DNA of 6,481 bases from Ignavibacteriales bacterium UBA6490. GTDB lineage: Bacteria > Bacteroidota > Ignavibacteria > Ignavibacteriales > Ignavibacteriaceae. The notes under the pieces are model-generated. The model searched no databases and was not told where the DNA came from. It saw only the letters and a list, made by a program, of their open reading frames with translations. The DNA lies in assembly GCA_002435365.1 (NCBI GenBank), contig DJMM01000096.1, forward strand, positions 624 through 7,104, written 5' to 3'. A program made the position numbers and the translations under genes. Shown one piece after another: positions 1 to 5,671 of the stretch (position 1 is its first letter; each line of letters begins with the position of its first letter).

Positions 1-864
1 AGCGGAACCGGAAAGGAACTGATTGCCAGAGCAATCCATAAATTAAGTTCAAGAAAGAACTATCCATTTATTGCGGTAGATTGCGGAGCCATTCCTGAAC
101 ATCTGATTGAAAGTGAGTTTTTTGGCCATGTTAAGGGTGCCTATACCGGTGCATCCCAGGACAGAAAAGGCTTGTTTGAAGAAGCCCATAAAGGAACTTT
201 GTTTATGGACGAAATTTCAAATCTCCCTTTTGATATGCAATCAAAGTTGTTAAGAGTCCTGCAGGAAAATGAAATCCGTGTAATAGGCAGTAATCAAACC
301 ATTAAAGTTGATGTGAGAATAATTGCTGCATCAAGCCCGCCCTTAAGGGATCTGGTAGATCAGAAAAAATTCAGGGAGGATCTGTATTACAGATTGCACG
401 TTTATCCTATCCAGGTTCCTACCTTGAATGAAAGAAAAGAGGATATTTCATTACTTGCTAATCATTTTTTAAATAGATTTGCGAAAGAGCAGAATAAAAA
501 AATTGAATCATTTAATCTACCGGTTATTAAATATCTCCAGAGCAGATACTGGGAAGGAAATATAAGGGAGCTTGAAAATTTTATAGAAAGAATTGTCACA
601 CTTACCCCGGAAAAAAAGAAAACCATCGATACCAAGAATATACCCAAAGAGTATATGAATGAGTATAAGAAATTAACCGCAGGTGAACCGCTCAGACCAT
701 TAACAAAGCCTCTGAAAAAAAGTATTGAAGAATATGAAAAGGAACTGATAACAAAGGTTTTGGCTGATAACGGCTGGAACCAGTCCAAAGCAGCAAGATC
801 TTTAAAAATTTCAGAAAGGGCCATGCGATACAGAATGGAAAAGCTGGGGATCAGAAAACCGTGA
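1..864 (+). CDS. Sigma-54-dependent transcription activator (NtrC-type), C-terminal part, 5' end outside window
   Basis: An enhancer-binding activator that uses ATP hydrolysis to open promoters held by sigma-54 RNA polymerase. Reading frame 1 is open from base 1 and gives 287 residues to TGA at 862-864. The window opens inside Walker A (SGTGKE, residues 1-6). The sigma-54 contact loop is GAYTGA (46-51), Walker B is GTLFMDE (65-71), the arginine-finger segment is FREDLYYRL (124-132) and the sensor II segment is WEGNIREL (184-191). A Fis-type DNA-binding helix-turn-helix occupies about 245-284 (NQSKAARSLKISERAMRYRM). An internal ATG at 172 is not the start, because conserved AAA+ sequence continues upstream of it in frame. 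The sensory domain (receiver, PAS or GAF) is not visible, so the signal is unknown. Small departures from consensus are the Y in GAYTGA, E for P in WPGN, and SSPP after the sensor I strand (VRIIAA). Family assignment is secure; target genes are unknown. Confidence 0.96.
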   Translation, partial: SGTGKELIARAIHKLSSRKNYPFIAVDCGAIPEHLIESEFFGHVKGAYTGASQDRKGLFEEAHKGTLFMDEISNLPFDMQSKLLRVLQENEIRVIGSNQTIKVDVRIIAASSPPLRDLVDQKKFREDLYYRLHVYPIQVPTLNERKEDISLLANHFLNRFAKEQNKKIESFNLPVIKYLQSRYWEGNIRELENFIERIVTLTPEKKKTIDTKNIPKEYMNEYKKLTAGEPLRPLTKPLKKSIEEYEKELITKVLADNGWNQSKAARSLKISERAMRYRMEKLGIRKP

Positions 865-878
865 TAATTTATTTTTCC

Positions 879-943
879 TACCTGATGAGTCGAACTAACT
901 GTATTATTTACAAGGACTTAACACTTCGACGAAATCCGTCGTA
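879..943 (+). ncRNA. Candidate hammerhead-ribozyme-like core (tentative)
   Basis: Elements appear in the order of a type I hammerhead. UAC (879-881) would be the 5' strand of stem I. CUGAUGA follows at 882-888. Stem II would be GUCGAA (889-894) paired with UUCGAC (925-930), six perfect pairs flush against both core strands, with a 30-nt loop. GAAA is at 931-934 and the cleavage triplet GUC at 938-940. GUA (941-943) would pair with UAC to close stem I. Weak points: stem I is only 3 bp with no clear extension, stem III is reduced to the A934-U939 pair closing a UCCG loop, the stem II loop is long, and a simple hairpin (927-941) competes for the same bases. It begins 15 nt after the activator stop codon, so it would act on the 3' end of that transcript or the leader of the next gene. 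Pattern seen by eye only; no covariation evidence. Confidence 0.28.
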
Positions 944-961
944 ATTTGCAGCTCCTTGCTG
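927..961 (+). terminator. Two short hairpins after the activator gene, possible weak terminator
   Basis: CGACG (927-931) pairs with CGTCG (937-941) around AAATC, and CAGC (949-952) pairs with GCTG (958-961) around TCCTT, followed by AATATTTTC. Neither has a proper T-tract. They lie 62 to 97 bases after the activator stop and could end or slow that transcript. The first hairpin is mutually exclusive with the hammerhead-like fold over the same bases. Confidence 0.25.
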
Positions 962-1043
962 AATATTTTCCAAATCAGATAAATAATTCATAATTGCTTT
1001 TTTCTAAAAGAGTTAACCCCTGTTGAAAATTCCAAACCAAGTG

Positions 1044-1058
1044 TGGTATTTCATTTGA
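1044..1058 (+). promoter_or_regulatory. Weak sigma-54-like promoter element before the beta-helix gene
   Basis: TGGTATTTCATTTGA places GG and GA exactly 10 bases apart, the spacing of the -24/-12 elements (consensus TGGCAC-N5-TTGC). The -24 half matches 4 of 6 and the -12 half 3 of 4. The final C of the nearly invariant GC is replaced by A. It is about 70 bp before the next start codon and downstream of a sigma-54 activator gene, which is why it is listed. No activator binding sites were identified. Confidence 0.2.
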
Positions 1059-1075
1059 CTCAAGTAATAAATATT

Positions 1076-1087
1076 AAGCCCGGGCTT
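1076..1087. repeat. Perfect 12-bp palindrome in the beta-helix gene leader
   Basis: AAGCCCGGGCTT is a perfect palindrome without a spacer, 40 bp before the start codon and GC-rich in an AT-rich leader. It could be a protein-binding site or, in RNA, a 4-bp hairpin with a CCGG loop. Function is unknown. Confidence 0.4.
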
Positions 1088-1115
1088 TTCCGGTAAAATT
1101 ATTTATAACAAAAAT

Positions 1116-1122
1116 AAGGAGG
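1116..1122 (+). promoter_or_regulatory. Ribosome binding site of the beta-helix gene
   Basis: AAGGAGG is a near-perfect Shine-Dalgarno sequence ending 5 nt before ATG at 1128. Together with the signal peptide that begins at this ATG, it fixes the start. The strength of the site is notable for the FCB group, where many members use weak ones. Confidence 0.85.
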
Positions 1123-1127
1123 CTGTT

Positions 1128-3407
1128 ATGAAACGATTTTTAACTTTCATTATATTTCTTCTTGCGGCACAAATAAACCTCCCAACCGTACGTCAGGTTC
1201 CCGGTACATATTCCACTATTCAGGGAGCACTAAATTCCTGCATAACAGGTGATACCGTTCTGGTAGCACCAGGCACCTATTATGAGAATATATTATGGCC
1301 GGCAACTCATAGCATTTATTTAAAGAGCGATTCCGGTGCGGTAGTAACCATTATTGATGGTGGAGCTGTTTCCAGAGTGATTACAATTAATAGCGGTGCT
1401 GACAACACTACTGTTATTGACGGATTTACGATAAAAAATGGCTATATGAACGTAGGTGGTGGAATCGGTATTGCTTATTCATCGCCCACAATAAAGAATA
1501 ATATAATCACAAACAATGTGGGTTATGAAACTGTTGCTAATTTCGGAGGAGGCGGGGGAATTGCTGCAGGATATAATTCTTCGCCGGTTATAGTTGACAA
1601 TATCATTAAATCCAACCAGGCTACAGCAAGCGCCGGCGGTGGCTTCAGCTGTGCTTTAAACTCTAATCCGGTCATACACAATAATATTTTTGAGAATAAT
1701 TCAGCAGCCACCGGTGGCGGAGCTCTTTTGATTCATGATGGCTGCTCAGCAACTATCACAAATAACCTGGTAAGATTTAACACCTCGCAGAATCGGGGAG
1801 GTGGTATGTATTTTCAGGCATCTGCCTGTACTGTTAAATATAATGTGATCGAGTATAACACTGCTGATAGTACCGGCGGGGGAATTGAATTCGGGTTGGG
1901 GGACCAATCTCTGCTGGAAAGTGATACTATCCGGTTTAATACTGCTCATCTTAGCGGCGGGGGAATTGGCATGCACGATGGTCCGATACCCACAATATCA
2001 AAAAATATTATTATCAATAACACTGCTGACTATCACGGCGGGGGAATGTATATACGTGATAATTCCAATCCTGTTATTAAAAATAATTTAATTTTCGGTA
2101 ATGAAGCAGATAGTACCGGCGGTGGAATAAACTGTAATCGCGGTTCGTCTCCTGTTATTGAAGATAACACCATTGAAGCCAACATTTCTTATGCAGCTGG
2201 CGGCGGCGGCATTTGTGTGGCATATGGTTCTTCACCACAAATAAAAAATAATCAGATTACAGATTGTCAGGCAAATGGGAATTCAGGCGGCGGCGGTATC
2301 TTTGTTGTTTATAACTCCAATCCAATCATACAGGATAATACGATTACAAATAATTCATGTGATCTTGGTGGAGGAGGTATACTGGTGTATGTAGAATGCG
2401 CGCCTCACATCCTGGGAAACATAGTTAATTATAACTCCGCCGGGGGAGTAGGAGGGGGGTTGGCATTGCAGACAAGTACATCAAAGGTCAGGTTTAACCG
2501 GGTGGAGTATAATATTAGTGGCACCATATATTCTTCGGGAGGTGCTGGTATATGGTCCTGCTGGTCGGACCAGTCGGTTATTGACAGCAACTATATATTG
2601 GAAAATGAGGGTGACGGAATATTTTGTGCAGAAGGCTCAACTCCATTAATAAGTGGAAATAATATATGCGGAAATAAGGGTTTCGGAGTTAATAATATAG
2701 ATCCTTCGGTTACTGTTAACGCAAAAAATAATTGGTGGGATAATATAAATGGTCCAGGAGGTGCCGGACCCGGCACCGGTGATTCAGTCAGCGCTTATGT
2801 TGATTATTATCCCTGGCTGCCGAGCCCAATGCCTGTCGAATTAACTTCTTTTTCTGCAAAGTGCATTGCCGGAGAAGTAATGCTTAATTGGACAACCGCA
2901 ACAGAGGTTAATAATCGTGGATTCGAGATAGAACGCAGGATAATAAATAAAGCAGAACAAAGTGAATGGGTGGTAATCGGTTTCAAAAAAGGAAACGGTA
3001 CAACCACCGAGGTAAGAGCATATTCATTCTCAGATAATATCACCGGAATAATGGCAACTTCGCTGTTATACAGATTAAAACAGATTGATTTCGATGGAAG
3101 TTATAAATACAGCAGTGAAATAATCATTGAGAATCTTGCACCGGTTTACTTTTTTCTTAATCAGAATTATCCGAATCCATTTAATCCATCAACTACAGTA
3201 TCTTATGGAGTACCATTTAAATCTCATGTCGTTCTTAAAATATATAATGCCTTAGGCAAAGAAATAAAGACTTTAGTCGATTCAGAAATGCAAGCTGGTG
3301 GCTACGAGATACAGTTCAATGTTATGGGACTCCCGAGCGGAGTTTATTTCTATCAACTTAAGGCTGGAAGTTTTATTGAAACCAGGAAAATGATTCTTCT
3401 CAAATAA
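1128..3407 (+). CDS. Secreted right-handed beta-helix repeat protein with type IX (type A) sorting domain
   Basis: A 759-residue exported protein, probably anchored to or released from the cell surface by type IX secretion. Residues 1 to about 16 (MKRFLTFIIFLLAAQ) look like a signal peptide. Next comes VPGTYSTIQGAL...GDTVLVAPGTYYENI, the usual entry to a pectate-lyase-like parallel beta-helix. About 16 coils of 26-28 residues run from about 110 to 537, each near the pattern GGGI......PVIKNNIIxxN, ending in the common cap motif NNWW (534-537). A linker domain begins at PVELTSF (569-575). The sorting domain covers about 676-759, with NYPNPFNP (680-687), VLKIYNALGKEIKTLV and LPSGVYFYQLKAG, ending ILLK. 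The fold and export route are well supported. Whether it binds or cleaves a polysaccharide cannot be told, since I recognise no catalytic set. It may be transcribed alone, given the hairpin right after its stop. Confidence 0.93.
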   Translation: MKRFLTFIIFLLAAQINLPTVRQVPGTYSTIQGALNSCITGDTVLVAPGTYYENILWPATHSIYLKSDSGAVVTIIDGGAVSRVITINSGADNTTVIDGFTIKNGYMNVGGGIGIAYSSPTIKNNIITNNVGYETVANFGGGGGIAAGYNSSPVIVDNIIKSNQATASAGGGFSCALNSNPVIHNNIFENNSAATGGGALLIHDGCSATITNNLVRFNTSQNRGGGMYFQASACTVKYNVIEYNTADSTGGGIEFGLGDQSLLESDTIRFNTAHLSGGGIGMHDGPIPTISKNIIINNTADYHGGGMYIRDNSNPVIKNNLIFGNEADSTGGGINCNRGSSPVIEDNTIEANISYAAGGGGICVAYGSSPQIKNNQITDCQANGNSGGGGIFVVYNSNPIIQDNTITNNSCDLGGGGILVYVECAPHILGNIVNYNSAGGVGGGLALQTSTSKVRFNRVEYNISGTIYSSGGAGIWSCWSDQSVIDSNYILENEGDGIFCAEGSTPLISGNNICGNKGFGVNNIDPSVTVNAKNNWWDNINGPGGAGPGTGDSVSAYVDYYPWLPSPMPVELTSFSAKCIAGEVMLNWTTATEVNNRGFEIERRIINKAEQSEWVVIGFKKGNGTTTEVRAYSFSDNITGIMATSLLYRLKQIDFDGSYKYSSEIIIENLAPVYFFLNQNYPNPFNPSTTVSYGVPFKSHVVLKIYNALGKEIKTLVDSEMQAGGYEIQFNVMGLPSGVYFYQLKAGSFIETRKMILLK
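1874..2128 (+). repeat. Coil-coding repeats with an exact 81-bp period
   Basis: The 12-mer CGGCGGGGGAAT occurs at 1874, 1955 and 2036, and its one-mismatch form CGGCGGTGGAAT at 2117. Successive copies are exactly 81 bp apart, or 27 codons, one turn of the beta-helix (glycine triplets starting near residues 250, 277, 304 and 331). The rest of each unit has diverged. This suggests coils 6-9 arose by unit duplication; earlier and later coils deviate from 27 residues. Confidence 0.8.
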
Positions 3408-3408
3408 A

Positions 3409-3435
3409 CTGTGGGGAGAGAAATCTCCCCAACAG
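3409..3435 (+). terminator. Strong GAAA-loop hairpin directly after the beta-helix gene
   Basis: CTGT plus GGGGAGA (3409-3419) pairs with TCTCCCC and ACAG (3424-3435), giving 11 pairs with a single bulged A at 3431 and a GAAA tetraloop at 3420-3423. The stem begins two bases after the TAA stop codon. There is no T-tract, only a mildly pyrimidine-rich stretch, so it may terminate inefficiently or mainly protect the mRNA 3' end. Confidence 0.6.
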
Positions 3436-3918
3436 TACAGTCTCTCACTTCTTCGGATCATCAATCCTCAGATGTACATAGCGATGAGCAGGGTAAATAT
3501 ATCCGGGAAGTCAACTTAAAAAAAATAGAGACAGGGGAGTGAGTCCCGTATCCACGCAAATCAAAAATGCCCTGTGGAAGGGAGATTTTTATATGTACTG
3601 AAAAAACGAGTGTGAAGGTAAATATTTCAACAAATTACACTAAAATTGCAGTCATATCAGCCTGTAAACCCGCCATTCATCGCCCCATCTTCCGTCATTG
3701 GTCCGGCATTTTGGCTGGGATAGCCGGAGGATAGTCGGAGGATCCCCGGAGGAAGAGTCCAATTATAAGGCATTATTAAAGGGAAATTAGTATACGATAC
3801 GTCCATTAAGAAGAGATTTTTTAGAAATGCTATTTTTTTGAGAGCCAGCACCATTCAAATTTATAGTTTAAACTTTCACTTATTACTGACCGGAGTTTAT
3901 GCTTTCAGGAAGTAATAT
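3436..3918. other. Gene-free region between the convergent beta-helix and S41 genes
   Basis: No frame here shows a credible start, ribosome binding site or recognisable protein. A minus-strand open frame at 3657-3854 (65 codons) has no Shine-Dalgarno sequence, and its C-terminal part merely reads the GC-rich island. A weak hairpin CCCT-GTGGA-AGGG lies at 3570-3582 followed by AGATTTTTA, a possible terminator. The first part contains several stops in all frames. Bases 3661-3755 are about 59% G+C by hand count, clearly above the AT-rich flanks, and could be a remnant of an inserted element. No terminator for the minus-strand S41 gene was recognised. Confidence 0.6.
3723..3755 (+). repeat. Three imperfect 11-bp tandem repeats in a GC-rich island
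   Basis: GCCGGAGGATA (3723-3733), GTCGGAGGATC (3734-3744) and CCCGGAGGAAG (3745-3755) share the core CGGAGGA. Just before them GGCT-GGGAT-AGCC (3713-3725) can form a 4-bp hairpin that overlaps the first unit. The origin is unknown. A short intergenic repeat or the remnant of a mobile element are both possible. Confidence 0.7.
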
Positions 3919-5256
3919 TTAATGAGACTTCAAAACTTTCAGAGCTTTATCTTTAACGGGATCCTGATCTTTTATTACGTCACTTAACGTTTTATAAATT
4001 AAAATATCAGGCTGAATGCCTTTAAACATATATTCTTTACCATCAGGATAAGTAGCTTTAAATGTACTCGTATTAAATTTACCGCCTCCTGGCAGCGGGA
4101 AAGAAAGCTTTCCACCAGCGCCGCCCGAAGTTGGTTCTCCGATGGTTACACAATTTTCCCTCTGACTCAACTCTATAACCATATCTTCGCTTGAACTATG
4201 AGTGTAAGGACCTATAAGCAGAGCAATGGGTCCGTTGTATCTCTTGCCCTCACGGGGCATAATTACCTGCTCTTTTTTATCCCAGCTTATCGCCGGTTTT
4301 TGCCAGGGTATATTTGCAGCGGTATAGTGGAAATAGTGATTCGTTGGTGATTTTACTGGTTCATCAATTAAACAGCTTACGATCGGTTGCATTATTGAAT
4401 GTGATCCGCCCATGTTATACCTCAAATCAATAATCATTCCTTTTACGGCCGATAAATCCAGTTCATCAATCAATTTGATAAAATCATCACGAACGTTTTT
4501 GTTATTACTTTCGAAATTTGGCAGGTTAATATAAACTATACTATCAGCCTGGATCCGGCTTTCAATGGTGCCGGCAAACAGGTATTTAATAAAATTATAT
4601 AAAAATGGTTTGCCTTCACCACTATTTGCATTTCTGCTAATTTCTATATTTCTGATCTCATTGTTAAGATCGCGAACTTTAATCCTTGCCTTTTTATCTT
4701 TGTGATCATAAAGCAAATAGTAAAGTAGAGCTGAATAATCAGCCTGGCGGGATCCTCTGGAGTGATATTTAAGAACATTCTCATCAAAGAATTTTTTGAC
4801 AGTTATTCCGTCATTCACTTCTAAAATTTCTAGTCCGGGAACAATTTCCTGTATTTTTATCTCCTCGGTATTCCCTGTCCTGAGTATATAAAACTTCTCA
4901 TCAATTAAGCCTATTTCAATCGGAGGAATGTCATAATCTGGCATAAATCTACCCCAGGGAGGTATAACTTCAGTATGAGAATCATTTAAAAGTGCTGTTA
5001 GTTCAAGTAAAATATTATAGTAGCTTTTGACGTCAGCAGCTTCAATAGCTTTTGGAATAAAACTTTGTACAGTGCTGTCCCAGTTGATTTCATCAAGCCT
5101 GGCTCTATGAGGAAAGCTGAATTTTGTTTGAGCCCAGATAGTCATTAAGCCGCTCACTTTTTGTTCAGTTGTGCCATTCCATCTATCGGAATCCTGTGAT
5201 AGAACAACCTGAAGATTCAGCGAACACATTATTAAGCAAAATATTACTCTTTTCAT
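3919..5256 (-). CDS. Secreted S41-family (C-terminal-processing/tricorn-like) serine peptidase
   Basis: A 445-residue exported peptidase. Residues 1-20 (MKRVIFCLIMCSLNLQVVLS) form a signal peptide with likely cleavage before Q21. An N-terminal helical part leads to LLNDSHTEV (89-97), the position of the family's DGHT-type motif; S93-H94 matches the Ser-His pair of tricorn-type active sites. About 110-205 looks like a degenerate PDZ-like domain (GLEILEVNDG). The catalytic core has MIIDLRYNMGGS (274-285), THSSSEDM (352-359), where S354 is the likely nucleophile by position (SxxE), and GEPTSGGAGG (373-382). The lysine of the Ser-Lys subgroup was not located, so the triad/tetrad subgroup is inferred. 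Translation start is supported by AGGA (complement of 5266-5269) nine bases before ATG. No type IX sorting tail is present, so it is probably periplasmic or released. Substrate is unknown. It is convergent with the beta-helix gene and divergent from the propeller gene. Confidence 0.92.
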   Translation of the reverse strand: MKRVIFCLIMCSLNLQVVLSQDSDRWNGTTEQKVSGLMTIWAQTKFSFPHRARLDEINWDSTVQSFIPKAIEAADVKSYYNILLELTALLNDSHTEVIPPWGRFMPDYDIPPIEIGLIDEKFYILRTGNTEEIKIQEIVPGLEILEVNDGITVKKFFDENVLKYHSRGSRQADYSALLYYLLYDHKDKKARIKVRDLNNEIRNIEISRNANSGEGKPFLYNFIKYLFAGTIESRIQADSIVYINLPNFESNNKNVRDDFIKLIDELDLSAVKGMIIDLRYNMGGSHSIMQPIVSCLIDEPVKSPTNHYFHYTAANIPWQKPAISWDKKEQVIMPREGKRYNGPIALLIGPYTHSSSEDMVIELSQRENCVTIGEPTSGGAGGKLSFPLPGGGKFNTSTFKATYPDGKEYMFKGIQPDILIYKTLSDVIKDQDPVKDKALKVLKSH

Positions 5257-5307
5257 CTGCTAATTTCCTATTAGTTTATTATTAAGTAAGAAGAGAAATA
5301 TTGTTTT

Positions 5308-5336
5308 AATTTATTATGCATAAATATGATAATCAA
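5308..5336 (-). promoter_or_regulatory. Possible promoter of the S41 peptidase gene
   Basis: On the minus strand TTGATT (5331-5336) and TAAATT (5308-5313) lie 17 bp apart, matching 4 of 6 of each housekeeping consensus half, about 50 bp before the start codon. The 10-bp palindrome TTATGCATAA (5314-5323) sits in the spacer and could be an operator. The region is very AT-rich, so chance matches are expected. Confidence 0.25.
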
Positions 5337-5549
5337 AACTTGTTTGACAGGCGGCAGTAATGAAGTTCGATTTGTATTGTGGTATTACTGATTATTTGCT
5401 AATTACCAAGTGTAAACGATTATTCAGTAAATACAAATTGAATCACTTTGAATAATATATTTTTTTCGGACTAAAAAGAATATAATTTTTTCAATTACCT
5501 AAAAATCTTTCCGCCTGATTAATAACAAAGAGGGGTGAACTGCCATTAG

Positions 5550-5581
5550 TCCTGTTTATAATTCAGGAAATTAGTTTTTTT
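5550..5581 (+). terminator. Small hairpin followed by seven Ts, weak terminator-like element
   Basis: TCCTG (5550-5554) pairs with CAGGA (5564-5568) around a 9-nt loop, and a run of seven Ts follows at 5575-5581 after a 6-nt gap. The layout resembles a poor intrinsic terminator or attenuator about 90 bp ahead of the propeller gene. The loop also contains TATAAT (5557-5562), so it could equally be a promoter -10. Confidence 0.2.
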
Positions 5582-5628
5582 GACCGACTAAATAATTTCA
5601 AGCTTTCAGTAATTATAAATTCGCAAAA

Positions 5629-5645
5629 TTTATTGTGTCAATAAA
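5629..5645. promoter_or_regulatory. 7-bp dyad with 3-bp spacer upstream of the propeller gene
   Basis: TTTATTG-TGT-CAATAAA is a perfect inverted repeat 26 bp before the start codon, a size and position typical of an operator or a leader RNA hairpin. It matches no regulator consensus I can name with confidence, and its AT content makes chance possible. Confidence 0.35.
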
Positions 5646-5661
5646 AACTTTTCTTTTTACC

Positions 5662-5665
5662 GGAG
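5662..5665 (+). promoter_or_regulatory. Ribosome binding site of the propeller gene
   Basis: GGAG ends six bases before ATG at 5672. With the signal peptide beginning at that ATG, it decides the start of a gene whose end is not in the window. Confidence 0.7.
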
Positions 5666-5671
5666 ATTATA

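Larger units (their letters stand above)
5257..5671. other. AT-rich divergent intergenic region between S41 and propeller genes
   Basis: This 415-bp stretch separates two divergent start codons and holds no gene I can support. TTGACA occurs at 5344-5349 (plus strand) without a good -10 at the right distance. TATAAT occurs at 5481 and 5557, each without a convincing -35. A 31-codon frame starts at 5360, but nothing supports translation. The size and AT-richness fit two independent promoters with room for regulators. Confidence 0.6.

Noticed and set aside
462..824. A 120-codon minus-strand open frame across the activator gene
   Set aside because: It lies wholly within a conserved coding sequence on the other strand and shows low-complexity Phe/Ser content typical of an antisense shadow.
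1523..3043. Several minus-strand and one plus-strand open frames inside the beta-helix gene
   Set aside because: They are out-of-frame shadows of the Gly-rich repeats, with no start signals or protein-like features.
3447..3510. Minus-strand run ending ...YVHLRIDDPKK-stop, which looks like the tail of a lost gene
   Set aside because: Only about 20 codons follow the preceding in-frame stop and no continuation was found in another frame, so a pseudogene call is not supported.
3657..3854. A 65-codon minus-strand frame, considered as a small gene or transposase remnant
   Set aside because: No Shine-Dalgarno sequence, no recognisable motif, and its C-terminal half simply reads the GC-rich repeat island. 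Kept only as part of the island observation.
5344..5372. TTGACA followed 17 bp later by TCGATT as a plus-strand promoter
   Set aside because: The -10 half matches only 3 of 6, and it lies more than 300 bp before the next supported gene.
5360..5455. A 31-codon plus-strand frame (MKFDLYCGITDYLL...) in the divergent intergenic region
   Set aside because: It is short, has only a poor ribosome binding site, resembles no family I know and lies in promoter-like AT-rich DNA.
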